Origin: an uncultured Eubacteriales bacterium
GTDB lineage: Bacteria > Bacillota > Clostridia > Oscillospirales > Oscillospiraceae
Assembly (NCBI GenBank): GCA_900552475.1
Contig: USAC01000011.1
Location: 1-35,647 of the forward strand
Length of the DNA stretch: 35,647 bases
Direction: 5' to 3'
Shown here: positions 23,314-30,396 of the stretch, piece after piece
Layout: each line of letters starts with the position of its first letter
Position numbering within the stretch: position 1 is the stretch's first letter
Translations under genes and position numbers: made by a program
Notes under the pieces: generated by a model
The model's database searches: none
What the model was told of the DNA's origin: nothing
Seen by the model: only the letters and a program-made list of their open reading frames with translations

Positions 23314-23342
23314 TTGCATTTCTCCGCCGCAGCCGCTATACT
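23314..23342 (+). promoter_or_regulatory. Promoter of the uraA leader
   Basis: TTGCAT (23314-23319), 17 bases and TATACT (23337-23342). The start point falls near 23349, giving a 200-base leader before the permease. Confidence 0.7.
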
Positions 23343-23373
23343 AAATGAAAAAATTTTGAGGGGAGTGAGACAG

Positions 23374-23442
23374 ATGGTTTATCCGATTTTCTACACGAAA
23401 ATGACCGTCCCCACTACTCTTGTTCCCGTTTTTTCCCAATGA
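23374..23442 (+). CDS. Possible 22-residue leader peptide of uraA
   Basis: ATG 23374 has GAGGGGAG upstream at good spacing, and the frame reads MVYPIFYTKMTVPTTLVPVF-SQ. Its TGA stop (23440-23442) lies in the 5' arm of the following terminator, so a ribosome closing on the stop would prevent the hairpin. A T-run (CGTTTTTTCCC) precedes the stem. This layout recalls the UTP-sensitive pyrBI leader of enteric bacteria. It has no sequence homologue that I know. Confidence 0.5.
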   Translation: MVYPIFYTKMTVPTTLVPVFSQ

Positions 23443-23469
23443 CCGGTATTTCTACCGGCCATTTTTTTT
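23438..23469 (+). terminator. Attenuator-like terminator upstream of uraA
   Basis: AATGACCGGTA and TACCGGCCATT form an 11-base stem with one A-C mismatch and a TTTC loop, followed by eight T residues. It lies about 80 bases ahead of the permease start and no second promoter is obvious after it, so uraA needs readthrough. Confidence 0.8.
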
Positions 23470-23548
23470 GCGCATAAGCGCTTCTGATGTCAGCAATAAA
23501 ATGTAGATAGAGACACGAACGAACGAAAGAAAGAGAGGAACCAATCAC

Positions 23549-24886
23549 ATGAACAAGAAACTCGGACACGACGCCATTTATGACGCCAGGGAGCTGGGCA
23601 CGCCCCGGATGCTCCTGCTGGGTCTGCAGCACCTGTTCGCCATGTTCGGCGCGACGGTGCTCGTCCCCATCCTCGTCAGCGGCTACGGACTGCCGCTGTC
23701 CATCCAGACGACGCTGCTGTTTGCCGGTATCGGTACGCTGCTGTTCCACGTCTGCACGAAGTTTAAGGTGCCGGCCTTCCTCGGCTCGTCCTTCGCCTTC
23801 CTCGGCGGCTTCCAGGCCGTGGCCAACCTCGACGCGGGCAAGTTCGCGACGATGACCGGCGAGGAAAAGCTCCCCTACGCGATGGGCGGCGTCGTGGTCG
23901 CGGGTCTTCTGTATCTGGTGCTGGCGCTGCTGTTCAAGCTCGTCGGCGCGAAGAAAGTCATGCGCTTCTTCCCCCCGATCGTCACCGGCCCGATCATCAT
24001 CCTCATCGGCCTGAATCTCTCCGGTACGGCTGTGACGAACGCGTCCACGAACTGGGCGCTGGCGCTCGTCGCCATCGTGATCATCATCGTCGCGAACATC
24101 TGGGGCAAGGGCATGATCAAGATTATCCCCATTCTGCTGGGCGTGGTGGGCAGCTACATCGTGGCGCTGATCTTCCATCAGGTGGACTTCACTGAGGTCG
24201 CCAGTGCCGATTTTGTGGGTCTGCAGAAGTTTGTCATCGCCAAGTTCGATATCACGTCCATCCTCGTCATGGCGCCCATCGCCATCGCCGCGATGATGGA
24301 GCACATCGGCGACATCTCCGCCATCTCCTCCACCACCGGCAAGAACTTCATCTCCGATCCCGGTCTGCACCGCACGCTCCTTGGCGACGGTCTGGCCACG
24401 GCCATCGCCGGCATGTTCGGCGGCCCCGCCAACACCACCTACGGCGAGAACACCGGCGTTCTGGCGCTGAGCCGCGTCTACGATCCGCGCGTCATCCGCA
24501 TCGCCGCGGTTTACGCCATCATCCTCAGCTTCTCCCCGAAGTTTGACGCGCTCGTCAACTCCATCCCCACGGCCATCGTCGGCGGCGTGAGCTTCGTCCT
24601 CTACGGTATGATCTCCGCGGTGGGCGTGCGCAACGTCGTGGAGAATCAGGTTGACCTGACCAAGTCCCGCAACCTCATCATCGCGGCGGTCATCTTCGTC
24701 AGCGGCCTCGGCTTCAGCAGCGCCGGCGGCATCACCTTCACCATCGGCAGCGCCGACATCACGCTGACGGGTCTTGCCATCGCGGCGCTCGCGGGCGTCG
24801 TCCTGAACGCCGTCCTGCCCGGCAACGACTATGAATTCGGCAAGAGCGTCGAGGGCGACAAGTCCGCCGATCTCGGCAGCTATTAA
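23549..24886 (+). CDS. uraA: Uracil permease (NCS2 family)
   Basis: This is a proton-coupled nucleobase importer of 445 residues with about 14 membrane segments. The N-terminal GLQHLFAMFGATVLVPIL and FLGSSFAFLGGFQA are typical of UraA/PyrP. The substrate-site segment AAMMEHIGDISAISSTTGKN and the following GGPANTTYGENTGVLALSRV are closer to uracil than to xanthine carriers, where NTFSQN or similar is seen. The start is ATG 23549 after GAGAGG. It ends in a strong terminator. Its leader suggests control by pyrimidine supply (inference). Confidence 0.93.
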   Translation: MNKKLGHDAIYDARELGTPRMLLLGLQHLFAMFGATVLVPILVSGYGLPLSIQTTLLFAGIGTLLFHVCTKFKVPAFLGSSFAFLGGFQAVANLDAGKFATMTGEEKLPYAMGGVVVAGLLYLVLALLFKLVGAKKVMRFFPPIVTGPIIILIGLNLSGTAVTNASTNWALALVAIVIIIVANIWGKGMIKIIPILLGVVGSYIVALIFHQVDFTEVASADFVGLQKFVIAKFDITSILVMAPIAIAAMMEHIGDISAISSTTGKNFISDPGLHRTLLGDGLATAIAGMFGGPANTTYGENTGVLALSRVYDPRVIRIAAVYAIILSFSPKFDALVNSIPTAIVGGVSFVLYGMISAVGVRNVVENQVDLTKSRNLIIAAVIFVSGLGFSSAGGITFTIGSADITLTGLAIAALAGVVLNAVLPGNDYEFGKSVEGDKSADLGSY

Positions 24887-24903
24887 TCCACCTCATCTCT
24901 ATA

Positions 24904-24944
24904 GGAAAAGGGCCGCATATCCGCCGGATATGCGGCCCTTTTCC
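24904..24944 (+). terminator. Terminator of uraA
   Basis: GGAAAAGGGCCGCATATCCG pairs with CGGATATGCGGCCCTTTTCC almost without a loop; TTTT lies in the 3' arm. It may work in both directions. Confidence 0.85.
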
Positions 24945-25000
24945 GCGCCTGCGCGGGAGAAATCCGGTTTCTTCACAAAAAGTTCATTTTTGTTTCATGA

Positions 25001-25123
25001 TTTGGCCATCTTTACAGGGTACTATAAGCACATACAAAAGATATCCAAGATTTACTCATTCCTTATGTGATTTTCTCTCTCTCCTAACGGAAAAACCCGC
25101 CGGTGACCCCGGCGGGTTTTTCT
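25001..25123 (+). ncRNA. Candidate small RNA with own promoter and terminator
   Basis: TTTGGC (25001), 16 bases and TATAAG (25023-25028) are followed about 60 bases later by a strong hairpin AAACCCGCCGG/CCGGCGGGTTT with TTTTT (25091-25123). The predicted RNA of about 95 nt has no ORF. It has a CACAT/ATGTG pairing and a single-stranded CU tract TTTTCTCTCTCTCC, which is complementary to purine-rich ribosome binding sites such as that of uraA. Existence is inferred only from the signals. Confidence 0.35.
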
Positions 25124-25159
25124 TTGCGCGGGGGAGGATTGATTGTTGAAATGGAGATT

Positions 25160-25231
25160 GAATCGGCTTGTCCTGTCTCCGACGGGTTACTTTCTTTCGC
25201 TGGTGAAAGAAAGTGACCCGTCGGAGACAGG
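25160..25231. repeat. MITE-like repeat, single-hairpin copy
   Basis: The terminal word GAATCGGCTTGTC leads into a near-perfect palindrome. CCTGTCTCCGACGGGT and ACTTTCTTTC on the left are answered by GAAAGAAAGT and GACCCGTCGGAGACAGG on the right. This is the terminal hairpin of the larger elements standing alone. Confidence 0.75.
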
Positions 25232-25242
25232 TCCCGCGAAAA

Positions 25243-25272
25243 GAAAAATCCCACCGGATTTCCGGTGGGATT
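25243..25272 (-). terminator. Terminator of pepD
   Basis: AATCCCACCGG/CCGGTGGGATT around a 4-base loop, then T residues on the minus strand, 14 bases past the pepD stop. Confidence 0.88.
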
Positions 25273-25285
25273 CGTTTTGCGTCGA

Positions 25286-26719
25286 TTATTTCATCCGCCG
25301 CAGAACCTCGCACAGGAGCTTCCATGTACGCTGGGTCGAGGCGATGTGCAGCCGCTCGTGACAGGTGTGTACGTCCGAAAGATCCGGGCCGAAGGACACG
25401 CTGTCGAGCCCCGGAATCTTCCCGGCGAACAGGCCGCACTCAAGCCCCGCGTGGATCGCGCCGACCTCCGGCTCGCGGCCGTACTGCTCGCGGTAGACCT
25501 CCACCATCAGCTCGCGCAGCGGGGACTCCGGCGCATACTCCCAGCCGGGGTAGTTGCCGGTGACATCGACGGAGCCGCCGAGCTGGGCGGTCAGACACTC
25601 GAGCCGGTCGAGGAGCATGTTCTTCTGGCTCTCGACGCTGCTGCGCACGGAGAAGCTCACCTCCATGCTGTTGCGGCCGGTGGCGAGAATGCCGAGGTTC
25701 AGCGACGTCTGGACAAGGCCGGGCATATCGGCGCTCATGACCTGCACGCCGTTCGGCACACAGGTGAGCAGGCACACGCAGCGGCGCGTGGACTCGCCGT
25801 CCATCGGCAGATCCGGCACCTCGCGGCAGGGCACGCAGGTAACGGCCACGTCGGGATCGGTCGCGCGCAGCTCACCGCGGAAGTCGGCGTCCATCTGCGC
25901 GCAGAGCGCCTGCAGGCTATCCGGGTCGCCGGTGATGACGGTCGCGCTCACCTCGCGCATGATGGCGTTGTCGAACAGGCCGCCGTCGGCACTGACGAGA
26001 CGGATGTCGCCCGCGCGGTTGAGAATCCGCCCGAGCAGGATGCTCGCGTTGCCTCGGCCCTTGTGGATCTCCGAGCCGGAGTGCCCGCCGCGCAGGCCGC
26101 TGACCGTGACGGTCATGGCGTGACCGGCGCAGACCGTGCGCGTGACGGGCAGCACGCAACGCGCCGTTGCGCCGCCCGCGCAGCCGACGGTGAACACGCC
26201 CTCCTCCTCGGAGTCGATGTTGATGAGCCGCCGCCCGCGCAGGTGAGAGACGTCCAGCGCCGCCGCGCCGAGCAGACCGATCTCCTCATCGACGGTGAAC
26301 ACGGCCTCGATCGGCGGATGGGGCAGATCCTTCGCGTCGAGCAGCGCCAGCGCCATCGCCACGGCGATGCCGTCGTCGCCGCCGAGCGACGTGCCGCGAG
26401 CGAGGACGGTGTCACCCTCCACGGCGAGCTCCAGCCCCTCGCGCTCCATATCCTTCGCGCAGTCCGGCGCCTTGGCGCAGACCATGTCCATGTGCCCCTG
26501 CACGATCACGGGGGCGGACTGCTCGTAGCCCGGCGTGCCGGGGGCCTTGATGATGACATTGTTCGCCGCGTCCTGATGCGTCTCGAGTCCGCGCGCGCGG
26601 CCAAAGGCGGCGAGATAGTCGCTGATGGCCTTCGTATGGCCGGAACCGTGCGGAATGGCGCACAGCTCCTCAAAAAATGTAAAGACAGCTTTCGGTTCCA
26701 GATTTGACAAAACTGACAT
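25286..26719 (-). CDS. pepD: Aminoacyl-histidine dipeptidase (Xaa-His dipeptidase)
   Basis: This is a cytosolic zinc metallopeptidase of family M20C, cleaving carnosine-like and other dipeptides. It has 477 residues. Ligand and catalytic motifs: VIVQGHMDMV (His76, Asp78), SLGGDDGIAVAM (bridging Asp115), VDEEIGLLGA (Glu145 base, Glu146 ligand) and INIDSEEEG. GLRGGHSGSEIHKGRGN marks the lid domain. Near the end, IHAGLECGLF and the distal HERLHI supply further contacts. I chose ATG 26719, because ATG 26752 lies at or upstream of the predicted transcription start. It is a single gene with its own promoter and terminator. Confidence 0.95.
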   Translation of the reverse strand: MSVLSNLEPKAVFTFFEELCAIPHGSGHTKAISDYLAAFGRARGLETHQDAANNVIIKAPGTPGYEQSAPVIVQGHMDMVCAKAPDCAKDMEREGLELAVEGDTVLARGTSLGGDDGIAVAMALALLDAKDLPHPPIEAVFTVDEEIGLLGAAALDVSHLRGRRLINIDSEEEGVFTVGCAGGATARCVLPVTRTVCAGHAMTVTVSGLRGGHSGSEIHKGRGNASILLGRILNRAGDIRLVSADGGLFDNAIMREVSATVITGDPDSLQALCAQMDADFRGELRATDPDVAVTCVPCREVPDLPMDGESTRRCVCLLTCVPNGVQVMSADMPGLVQTSLNLGILATGRNSMEVSFSVRSSVESQKNMLLDRLECLTAQLGGSVDVTGNYPGWEYAPESPLRELMVEVYREQYGREPEVGAIHAGLECGLFAGKIPGLDSVSFGPDLSDVHTCHERLHIASTQRTWKLLCEVLRRMK

Positions 26720-26752
26720 GTTTTCTGTGTCCTTTCTGAGGTTAATAATCAT

Positions 26753-26781
26753 AGTATACCCGCAAACGCCGAAAAAGGCAA
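26753..26781 (-). promoter_or_regulatory. Promoter of pepD
   Basis: TTGCCT (26781-26776), 17 bases and TATACT (26758-26753). It places the start near 26746 and so fixes the translation start at 26719. Confidence 0.65.
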
Positions 26782-26787
26782 GGGGAG

Positions 26788-27264
26788 TCAGCGCAGGGGA
26801 TGGTAATACACGCGTTCCGTCTCGCCGTTTCCGGTGGGAATCTGTTCAAAGAAAATCCAGCCGGTCTTTTCATAGTAGTGCTCGTGCTTCGTGATGAGAT
26901 AGAGCTTGTCATAAGTGCCGATGGCGCGGGCGGCCTCGATACAGGCGGCCTGCAGCTGCTGGCCGATGTGCCGGCCGCGGCAGTCGGGGCGGATATAGAG
27001 CGCCGCGAGCCACGGGGTGAGATCCTGCCGGGTTTTGGCGTCATTGTGCCAGAGGGAGACCACGCCGACGGGCGCGCCGTCTTCCTCAGCGACGAGCATC
27101 TGCGGCACGCCGCGCCGCCCCATGGCGTGGCGCGTGCGGTAGACGATATCCTCGAGCCTGTAGCCGTCGGCCCTGGCCCACTGCTCCCAGAGCCAGCGGG
27201 AGACCTCCTCCACATGCTGCGGCGCGTCGGCCAGATTCCTGATACGAATTACACTCATCTGCAT
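26788..27264 (-). CDS. GNAT family N-acetyltransferase
   Basis: This is a single-domain acetyl-CoA-dependent transferase of 158 residues. The core strand and acetyl-CoA loop are seen in PWLAALYIRPDCRGRHIGQQ (variant of the R/QxxGxG/A P-loop). LYLITKHEHYYEKTGW is the typical C-terminal motif B. The N-terminal EEVSRWLWEQW is common in this subgroup. GGAGGAGGGC precedes ATG 27264; ATG 27258 is an alternative. The substrate is unknown. It precedes pepD on the same strand, but each has its own promoter. Confidence 0.88.
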   Translation of the reverse strand: MQMSVIRIRNLADAPQHVEEVSRWLWEQWARADGYRLEDIVYRTRHAMGRRGVPQMLVAEEDGAPVGVVSLWHNDAKTRQDLTPWLAALYIRPDCRGRHIGQQLQAACIEAARAIGTYDKLYLITKHEHYYEKTGWIFFEQIPTGNGETERVYYHPLR

Positions 27265-27287
27265 GCCCTCCTCCGGTTATTTTCTTC

Positions 27288-27296
27288 AGTGTAGCA
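27288..27296 (-). promoter_or_regulatory. Extended -10 promoter of the GNAT gene
   Basis: TGC-TACACT reads toward 27264; the -35 is weak. Confidence 0.4.
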
Positions 27297-27390
27297 CAAA
27301 AGATGGCCTGAATCCAGTCCAAAATTTGTGAAATCCGCGTATGCGGGCCGGGAAAAAGCGGCCTGCGCTGCCGGAAAACGGAATCTCCCC

Positions 27391-27419
27391 TTGCGAAGTG
27401 GGAAAATTTCCTGTATAAT
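27391..27419 (+). promoter_or_regulatory. Promoter of the foldase gene
   Basis: TTGCGA (27391-27396), 17 bases and TATAAT (27414-27419), about 50 bases ahead of the start codon. Confidence 0.72.
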
Positions 27420-27472
27420 ATAGCGGCAACTTGCAAAATAAATGGTTTTACCTTTTGAGAGGACTGAAACAA

Positions 27473-29041
27473 ATGAGCGCATCAAGAGAAAAGAAAATCC
27501 GTCAGGATCTGGCGGCTAAGGGGATCACCGATCCCAAGGCAATCCGCGAGGCGGAGGAGAAGGATCAGCAGCACCGCTCCAACATGCTCTATGGCGGTAT
27601 CGCCGTCGTGTTTGTTCTGGTGGCGGCGTTCCTGCTGCTCTGGAACTCTAATGTCCTGCAGCGCGGCGCCACCGCCGTGACGGTCGACGGCGAGAAGTAC
27701 AGCGCCGCCGAGGTCGACTACTTCTATTATAATGCCTACAGCTCCATCCGACAGAACCAGTACGCCAGCTACATGGGCATCGACACCAGCAAGCCCCTGA
27801 GCCAGCAGGATCTGAGCAGCATGGCCAAGCTCATGCTCGGCGTGGACGAGGATATGACGTGGGACGCCTACCTCAAGCAGAACGCGAAGAACCAGCTCAT
27901 CCAGATGACCGTGCTGAACAAGGCGGCGAAGGATGCGGGCTTTGAGTTTACCGACGACATGCAGGCACAGGTCGACAAGAACATGGATCAGCTCGCGTCC
28001 TATGCCAAGCAGAAAGGCGTCTCCACCGCCGCCTACCTCAAGAACGTCTACGGCAAGAACATGACGACCTCCGTCTTCAAGAAGCTCCTCACCGAGGGCA
28101 TCTATGTCTCCGCCTATGACCAGAGTTATCAGAACGGCCTGAGCTACACCGACGATCAGATCGCCGCCTACTATGCCGACAACAAGAACGATTTCGACGT
28201 CGTGAACTATGAGTACATCCTCTTCAAGGGTACGGCCGACTCCACGAAGGACGACAGCGGCAACACCGTTCAGCCCACCGATGAGCAGAACGCGGCCGCT
28301 CTTGCCGCTGCGCAGGAGGCCGCAGCCGCCGCGCTCAGCCGTGCCAAGGCCGGCGGCAGTCTCGAGGACATCGCCAAGGACTATGACATGGCGACCTATT
28401 CCTCGCAGGAGGAGGGCACCTACAACAGCTCCAGCGCCCTGTCCGCGTGGGTCTTTGACGCGAGCCGCCAGAGCGGTGACTGCGACATGGTGAATGACGG
28501 CTCGAACTACTACATCGCCCTCTACCACAGCCGCACGCGTCATGACTATAACACCGTCGACGTGCGCCACATCCTCTTCCGCGTCGATACCTCCGACCTC
28601 GACAGCTCCGCCGATGATTATCAGACGAAGCTCGACGAGCGCAAGGCCGAGCAGAAGCAGGCCGCCGAGGACGCACTGCAGAAGTGGAAGGACGGCGCCG
28701 CCACGGAGGAGAGCTTCGCCGAGCTTGCCAATGAGCTCTCCGATGATGGCGGCTCCAACACCGCGGGCGGCCTTTACACCGAGGTCTATAAGGGCATGAT
28801 GGTCACCGAGTTCAATGACTGGTGCTTCGATGCCTCCAGACAGCCCGGTGACACCGGCATCGTCGCCAACGACGGCAGCTACATCGGCTACCACGTCATG
28901 TATTTCGTTGGTACGGACATCCCCTATTGGCAGGTGCAGGTGAAGTCCGCCATGATGTCGAAGGACTACAACGACTGGATGAACTCCCTGACGGAGAACG
29001 TCACGGCCACCGAGGCCGGCGGCATGAAGTACGTCGGCTGA
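27473..29041 (+). CDS. Membrane-anchored parvulin-type foldase with two PPIase-like domains
   Basis: This is a probable extracytoplasmic peptidyl-prolyl isomerase and chaperone (PrsA/SurA type) of 522 residues. A basic cytoplasmic segment (1-38) is followed by one anchor helix (about 39-59), without a lipobox Cys. A SurA-N-like helical region follows (about 68-245). A first, divergent parvulin-like region begins at YEYILFKG and ends SSALSAWVFDASRQSGDCDM. A second, clearer one begins VDVRHILFRVDTSD and ends LYTEVYKGMMVTEFNDWCFD. The shared W(V/C)FDASR(Q)xGD words suggest tandem duplication. ATG 27473 follows GAGAGGA. A strong terminator separates it from tcdA. Confidence 0.9.
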   Translation: MSASREKKIRQDLAAKGITDPKAIREAEEKDQQHRSNMLYGGIAVVFVLVAAFLLLWNSNVLQRGATAVTVDGEKYSAAEVDYFYYNAYSSIRQNQYASYMGIDTSKPLSQQDLSSMAKLMLGVDEDMTWDAYLKQNAKNQLIQMTVLNKAAKDAGFEFTDDMQAQVDKNMDQLASYAKQKGVSTAAYLKNVYGKNMTTSVFKKLLTEGIYVSAYDQSYQNGLSYTDDQIAAYYADNKNDFDVVNYEYILFKGTADSTKDDSGNTVQPTDEQNAAALAAAQEAAAAALSRAKAGGSLEDIAKDYDMATYSSQEEGTYNSSSALSAWVFDASRQSGDCDMVNDGSNYYIALYHSRTRHDYNTVDVRHILFRVDTSDLDSSADDYQTKLDERKAEQKQAAEDALQKWKDGAATEESFAELANELSDDGGSNTAGGLYTEVYKGMMVTEFNDWCFDASRQPGDTGIVANDGSYIGYHVMYFVGTDIPYWQVQVKSAMMSKDYNDWMNSLTENVTATEAGGMKYVG

Positions 29042-29052
29042 ACCAGCGAATA

Positions 29053-29084
29053 AAAAAAGACCGGCCCGGCGGCCGGTCTTTTTT
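29053..29084 (+). terminator. Terminator of the foldase gene
   Basis: AAAAAAGACCGGCC/GGCCGGTCTTTTTT around CGGC, 12 bases past the stop. Confidence 0.92.
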
Positions 29085-29102
29085 GCGAAGGAGGAAGCAG
29101 CT

Positions 29103-29810
29103 ATGGATGAACAGTTTCTGCGCACGCGGATGATCCTCGGGGCCGACGCCGTCGAGCGGCTGCGGTGCAGCCATGTGATCGTGTTCGGCCTTGGCGGCGT
29201 GGGGAGCTACGCGGCCGAGGCGCTTGCGCGCGCCGGGGTGGGGGAGCTGACGCTTGTCGATCAGGATACGCTCAGCGTCTCGAACATCAACCGCCAACTC
29301 TACGCGCTGCACTCGACCGTCGGCATGTATAAGGCGGACGTCGCTGCCGCGCGCTGCCTTGACATCAACCCCGCGCTGCGGGTGCATCCGGTCTGTGCGA
29401 CGTATGACGCGGCGCACCGGGAGGATTTCTTCACTGCGCGGTATGACTATATCGTCGACGCCATCGACCTCGTGAGCTGCAAGCTCGACCTTGTCGAGCA
29501 GGCGCGGGAGCGGGGCATCCCGATCATCTCGGCCATGGGGACGGGCAACAAGCTCGACCCGACGCTCCTGACAGTGACGGATCTCGCCAGGACGAGCGGC
29601 TGTCCGCTCGCGCGGGTCATGCGCCGCGAGCTGCGCCGCCGCGGGATTGAGCACCTGCAGGTGGTGTACAGCCCGGAGCCGCCCGCGGAGCCGGAGCCGC
29701 TCGAAGAGCCGTCGCCCGGGCGGCGGGCCGTTCCGGCGAGCGTGTCGTGGGTGCCGTCGTGTGCGGGGCTCATGATGGCGGGCACCGTTGTGCGCGAGCT
29801 GGTGAAATAG
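29103..29810 (+). CDS. tcdA: tRNA threonylcarbamoyladenosine dehydratase
   Basis: This E1-like enzyme uses ATP to cyclise t6A37 of tRNA to ct6A. It has 235 residues. Motifs: VIVFGLGGVGSYAAEALARA (nucleotide-binding GxGGVGS), LVDQDTLSVSNINRQLYALH (ThiF/MoeB superfamily DxDxxxxxNxxRQ), YIVDAIDLVSCKLDLVE and MGTGNKLDPTLLTVTDLART. The SGCPLARVMRRELRRRG segment and absence of zinc-binding CxxC pairs fit TcdA/CsdL rather than MoeB or ThiF. AAGGAGG precedes ATG 29103. It lies just downstream of a strong terminator, so either readthrough or an unseen promoter drives it. Confidence 0.94.
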   Translation: MDEQFLRTRMILGADAVERLRCSHVIVFGLGGVGSYAAEALARAGVGELTLVDQDTLSVSNINRQLYALHSTVGMYKADVAAARCLDINPALRVHPVCATYDAAHREDFFTARYDYIVDAIDLVSCKLDLVEQARERGIPIISAMGTGNKLDPTLLTVTDLARTSGCPLARVMRRELRRRGIEHLQVVYSPEPPAEPEPLEEPSPGRRAVPASVSWVPSCAGLMMAGTVVRELVK

Positions 29811-29816
29811 GGAATG

Positions 29817-29860
29817 CCCCCGCTGCCACGGATATGCGGCGGCGGGGTGTTTGTGTTTTC
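29817..29860 (+). terminator. Terminator of tcdA
   Basis: CCCCGCTGCC pairs with GGCGGCGGGG (one T-G pair) around an 8-10 base loop, followed by TGTTTGTGTTTT. Confidence 0.6.
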
Positions 29861-29875
29861 ACGGGGGGAGGGGCA

Positions 29876-30318
29876 GAATCGGCTGAGGATGCCTCCGGCG
29901 GGTACCTTTCTTTCGCCAGTGAAAGAAAGGTACCAAAGAACGCCGCCGGAAACCGGATGGTTTCTGGACTTCCTCCGCGCGCCCCGCACGTTTCAGGTTG
30001 TTGGGGTGCGTGCCACACGGTTGGGGAATTTTGCAAGGGGCCTTAAATGTAGTATCGTCCGCCGTTCTGCGCCGCTGCTGCTGACGGTGCGAAATGTAGG
30101 GGTGCAGTGTCCTCTTGTTCGGGCCGTCGGGGACGCCGGCCCCTACAGTAGGAAAGTGGAAATTTTGCAAGCATCGCGGCGGGGCACATAGGCCCCACCC
30201 TACAGATACCCCGCTTATTGACCGGAAAGGAAGTCAAGAAACCATTGGGTTCTTGCGCGTCTTTGGGTACTTTCTGTGCGCACAGAAAGTATCCCGCCGG
30301 AGGCAGACAAGCCGATTC
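29876..30318. repeat. MITE-like non-coding repeat, copy B
   Basis: This 443-base element has inverted termini of about 90-100 bases. The left is GAATCGGCT, CCTCCGGCGGGTAC, CTTTCTTTC, GGTACCAAAGAACGC and GGTTTCTGGACTTCC. The right is the reverse complement of GAATCGGCTTGTCTGCCTCC, GGCGGGATACTTTCTGTGC, ACCCAAAGACGC and GGTTTCTTGACTTCC. A 14-bp hairpin GGTACCTTTCTTTC/GAAAGAAAGGTACC sits in the left end. The interior 30033-30149 is related to both interior arms of copy A. No ORF resembles a protein, and no target duplication is obvious. Confidence 0.8.
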
Positions 30319-30341
30319 ACTCACCACTCCTGCGCCAGAAC

Positions 30342-30373
30342 AAAAAAGGCGAAGCCAACCGGCTTCGCCTTTT
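30342..30373 (-). terminator. Terminator of the MATE gene
   Basis: AAAAGGCGAAGCC/GGCTTCGCCTTTT with a 4-base loop, and T residues on the minus strand. Confidence 0.88.
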
Positions 30374-30396
30374 AAAATGCACAATATTTGACCAGA

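Larger units (their letters stand above)
24887..25285. other. 399-base intergenic region after uraA
   Basis: It holds the uraA terminator, a possible small RNA (25029-25123), a MITE-type palindrome (25160-25231) and the pepD terminator. No protein gene is evident. Confidence 0.65.
29811..30396. other. 586-base gene-free stretch with a MITE-like element
   Basis: It contains the tcdA terminator, repeat copy B (29876-30318) and the MATE-gene terminator. Open frames here are artefacts of the repeat. Confidence 0.7.

Noticed and set aside
23349..23548. PyrR-binding attenuator or purine riboswitch before uraA
   Set aside because: No PyrR binding-loop consensus and no purine aptamer core could be found; only the leader ORF and terminator are visible.
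27482..29125. 547-codon open frame opposite the foldase gene
   Set aside because: Shadow frame rich in Val/Gly/Leu/His; the plus strand has promoter, ribosome binding site, motifs and terminator.
29859..30170. Open frames on both strands between tcdA and the MATE gene
   Set aside because: They are translations of repeat copy B and do not agree between copies.
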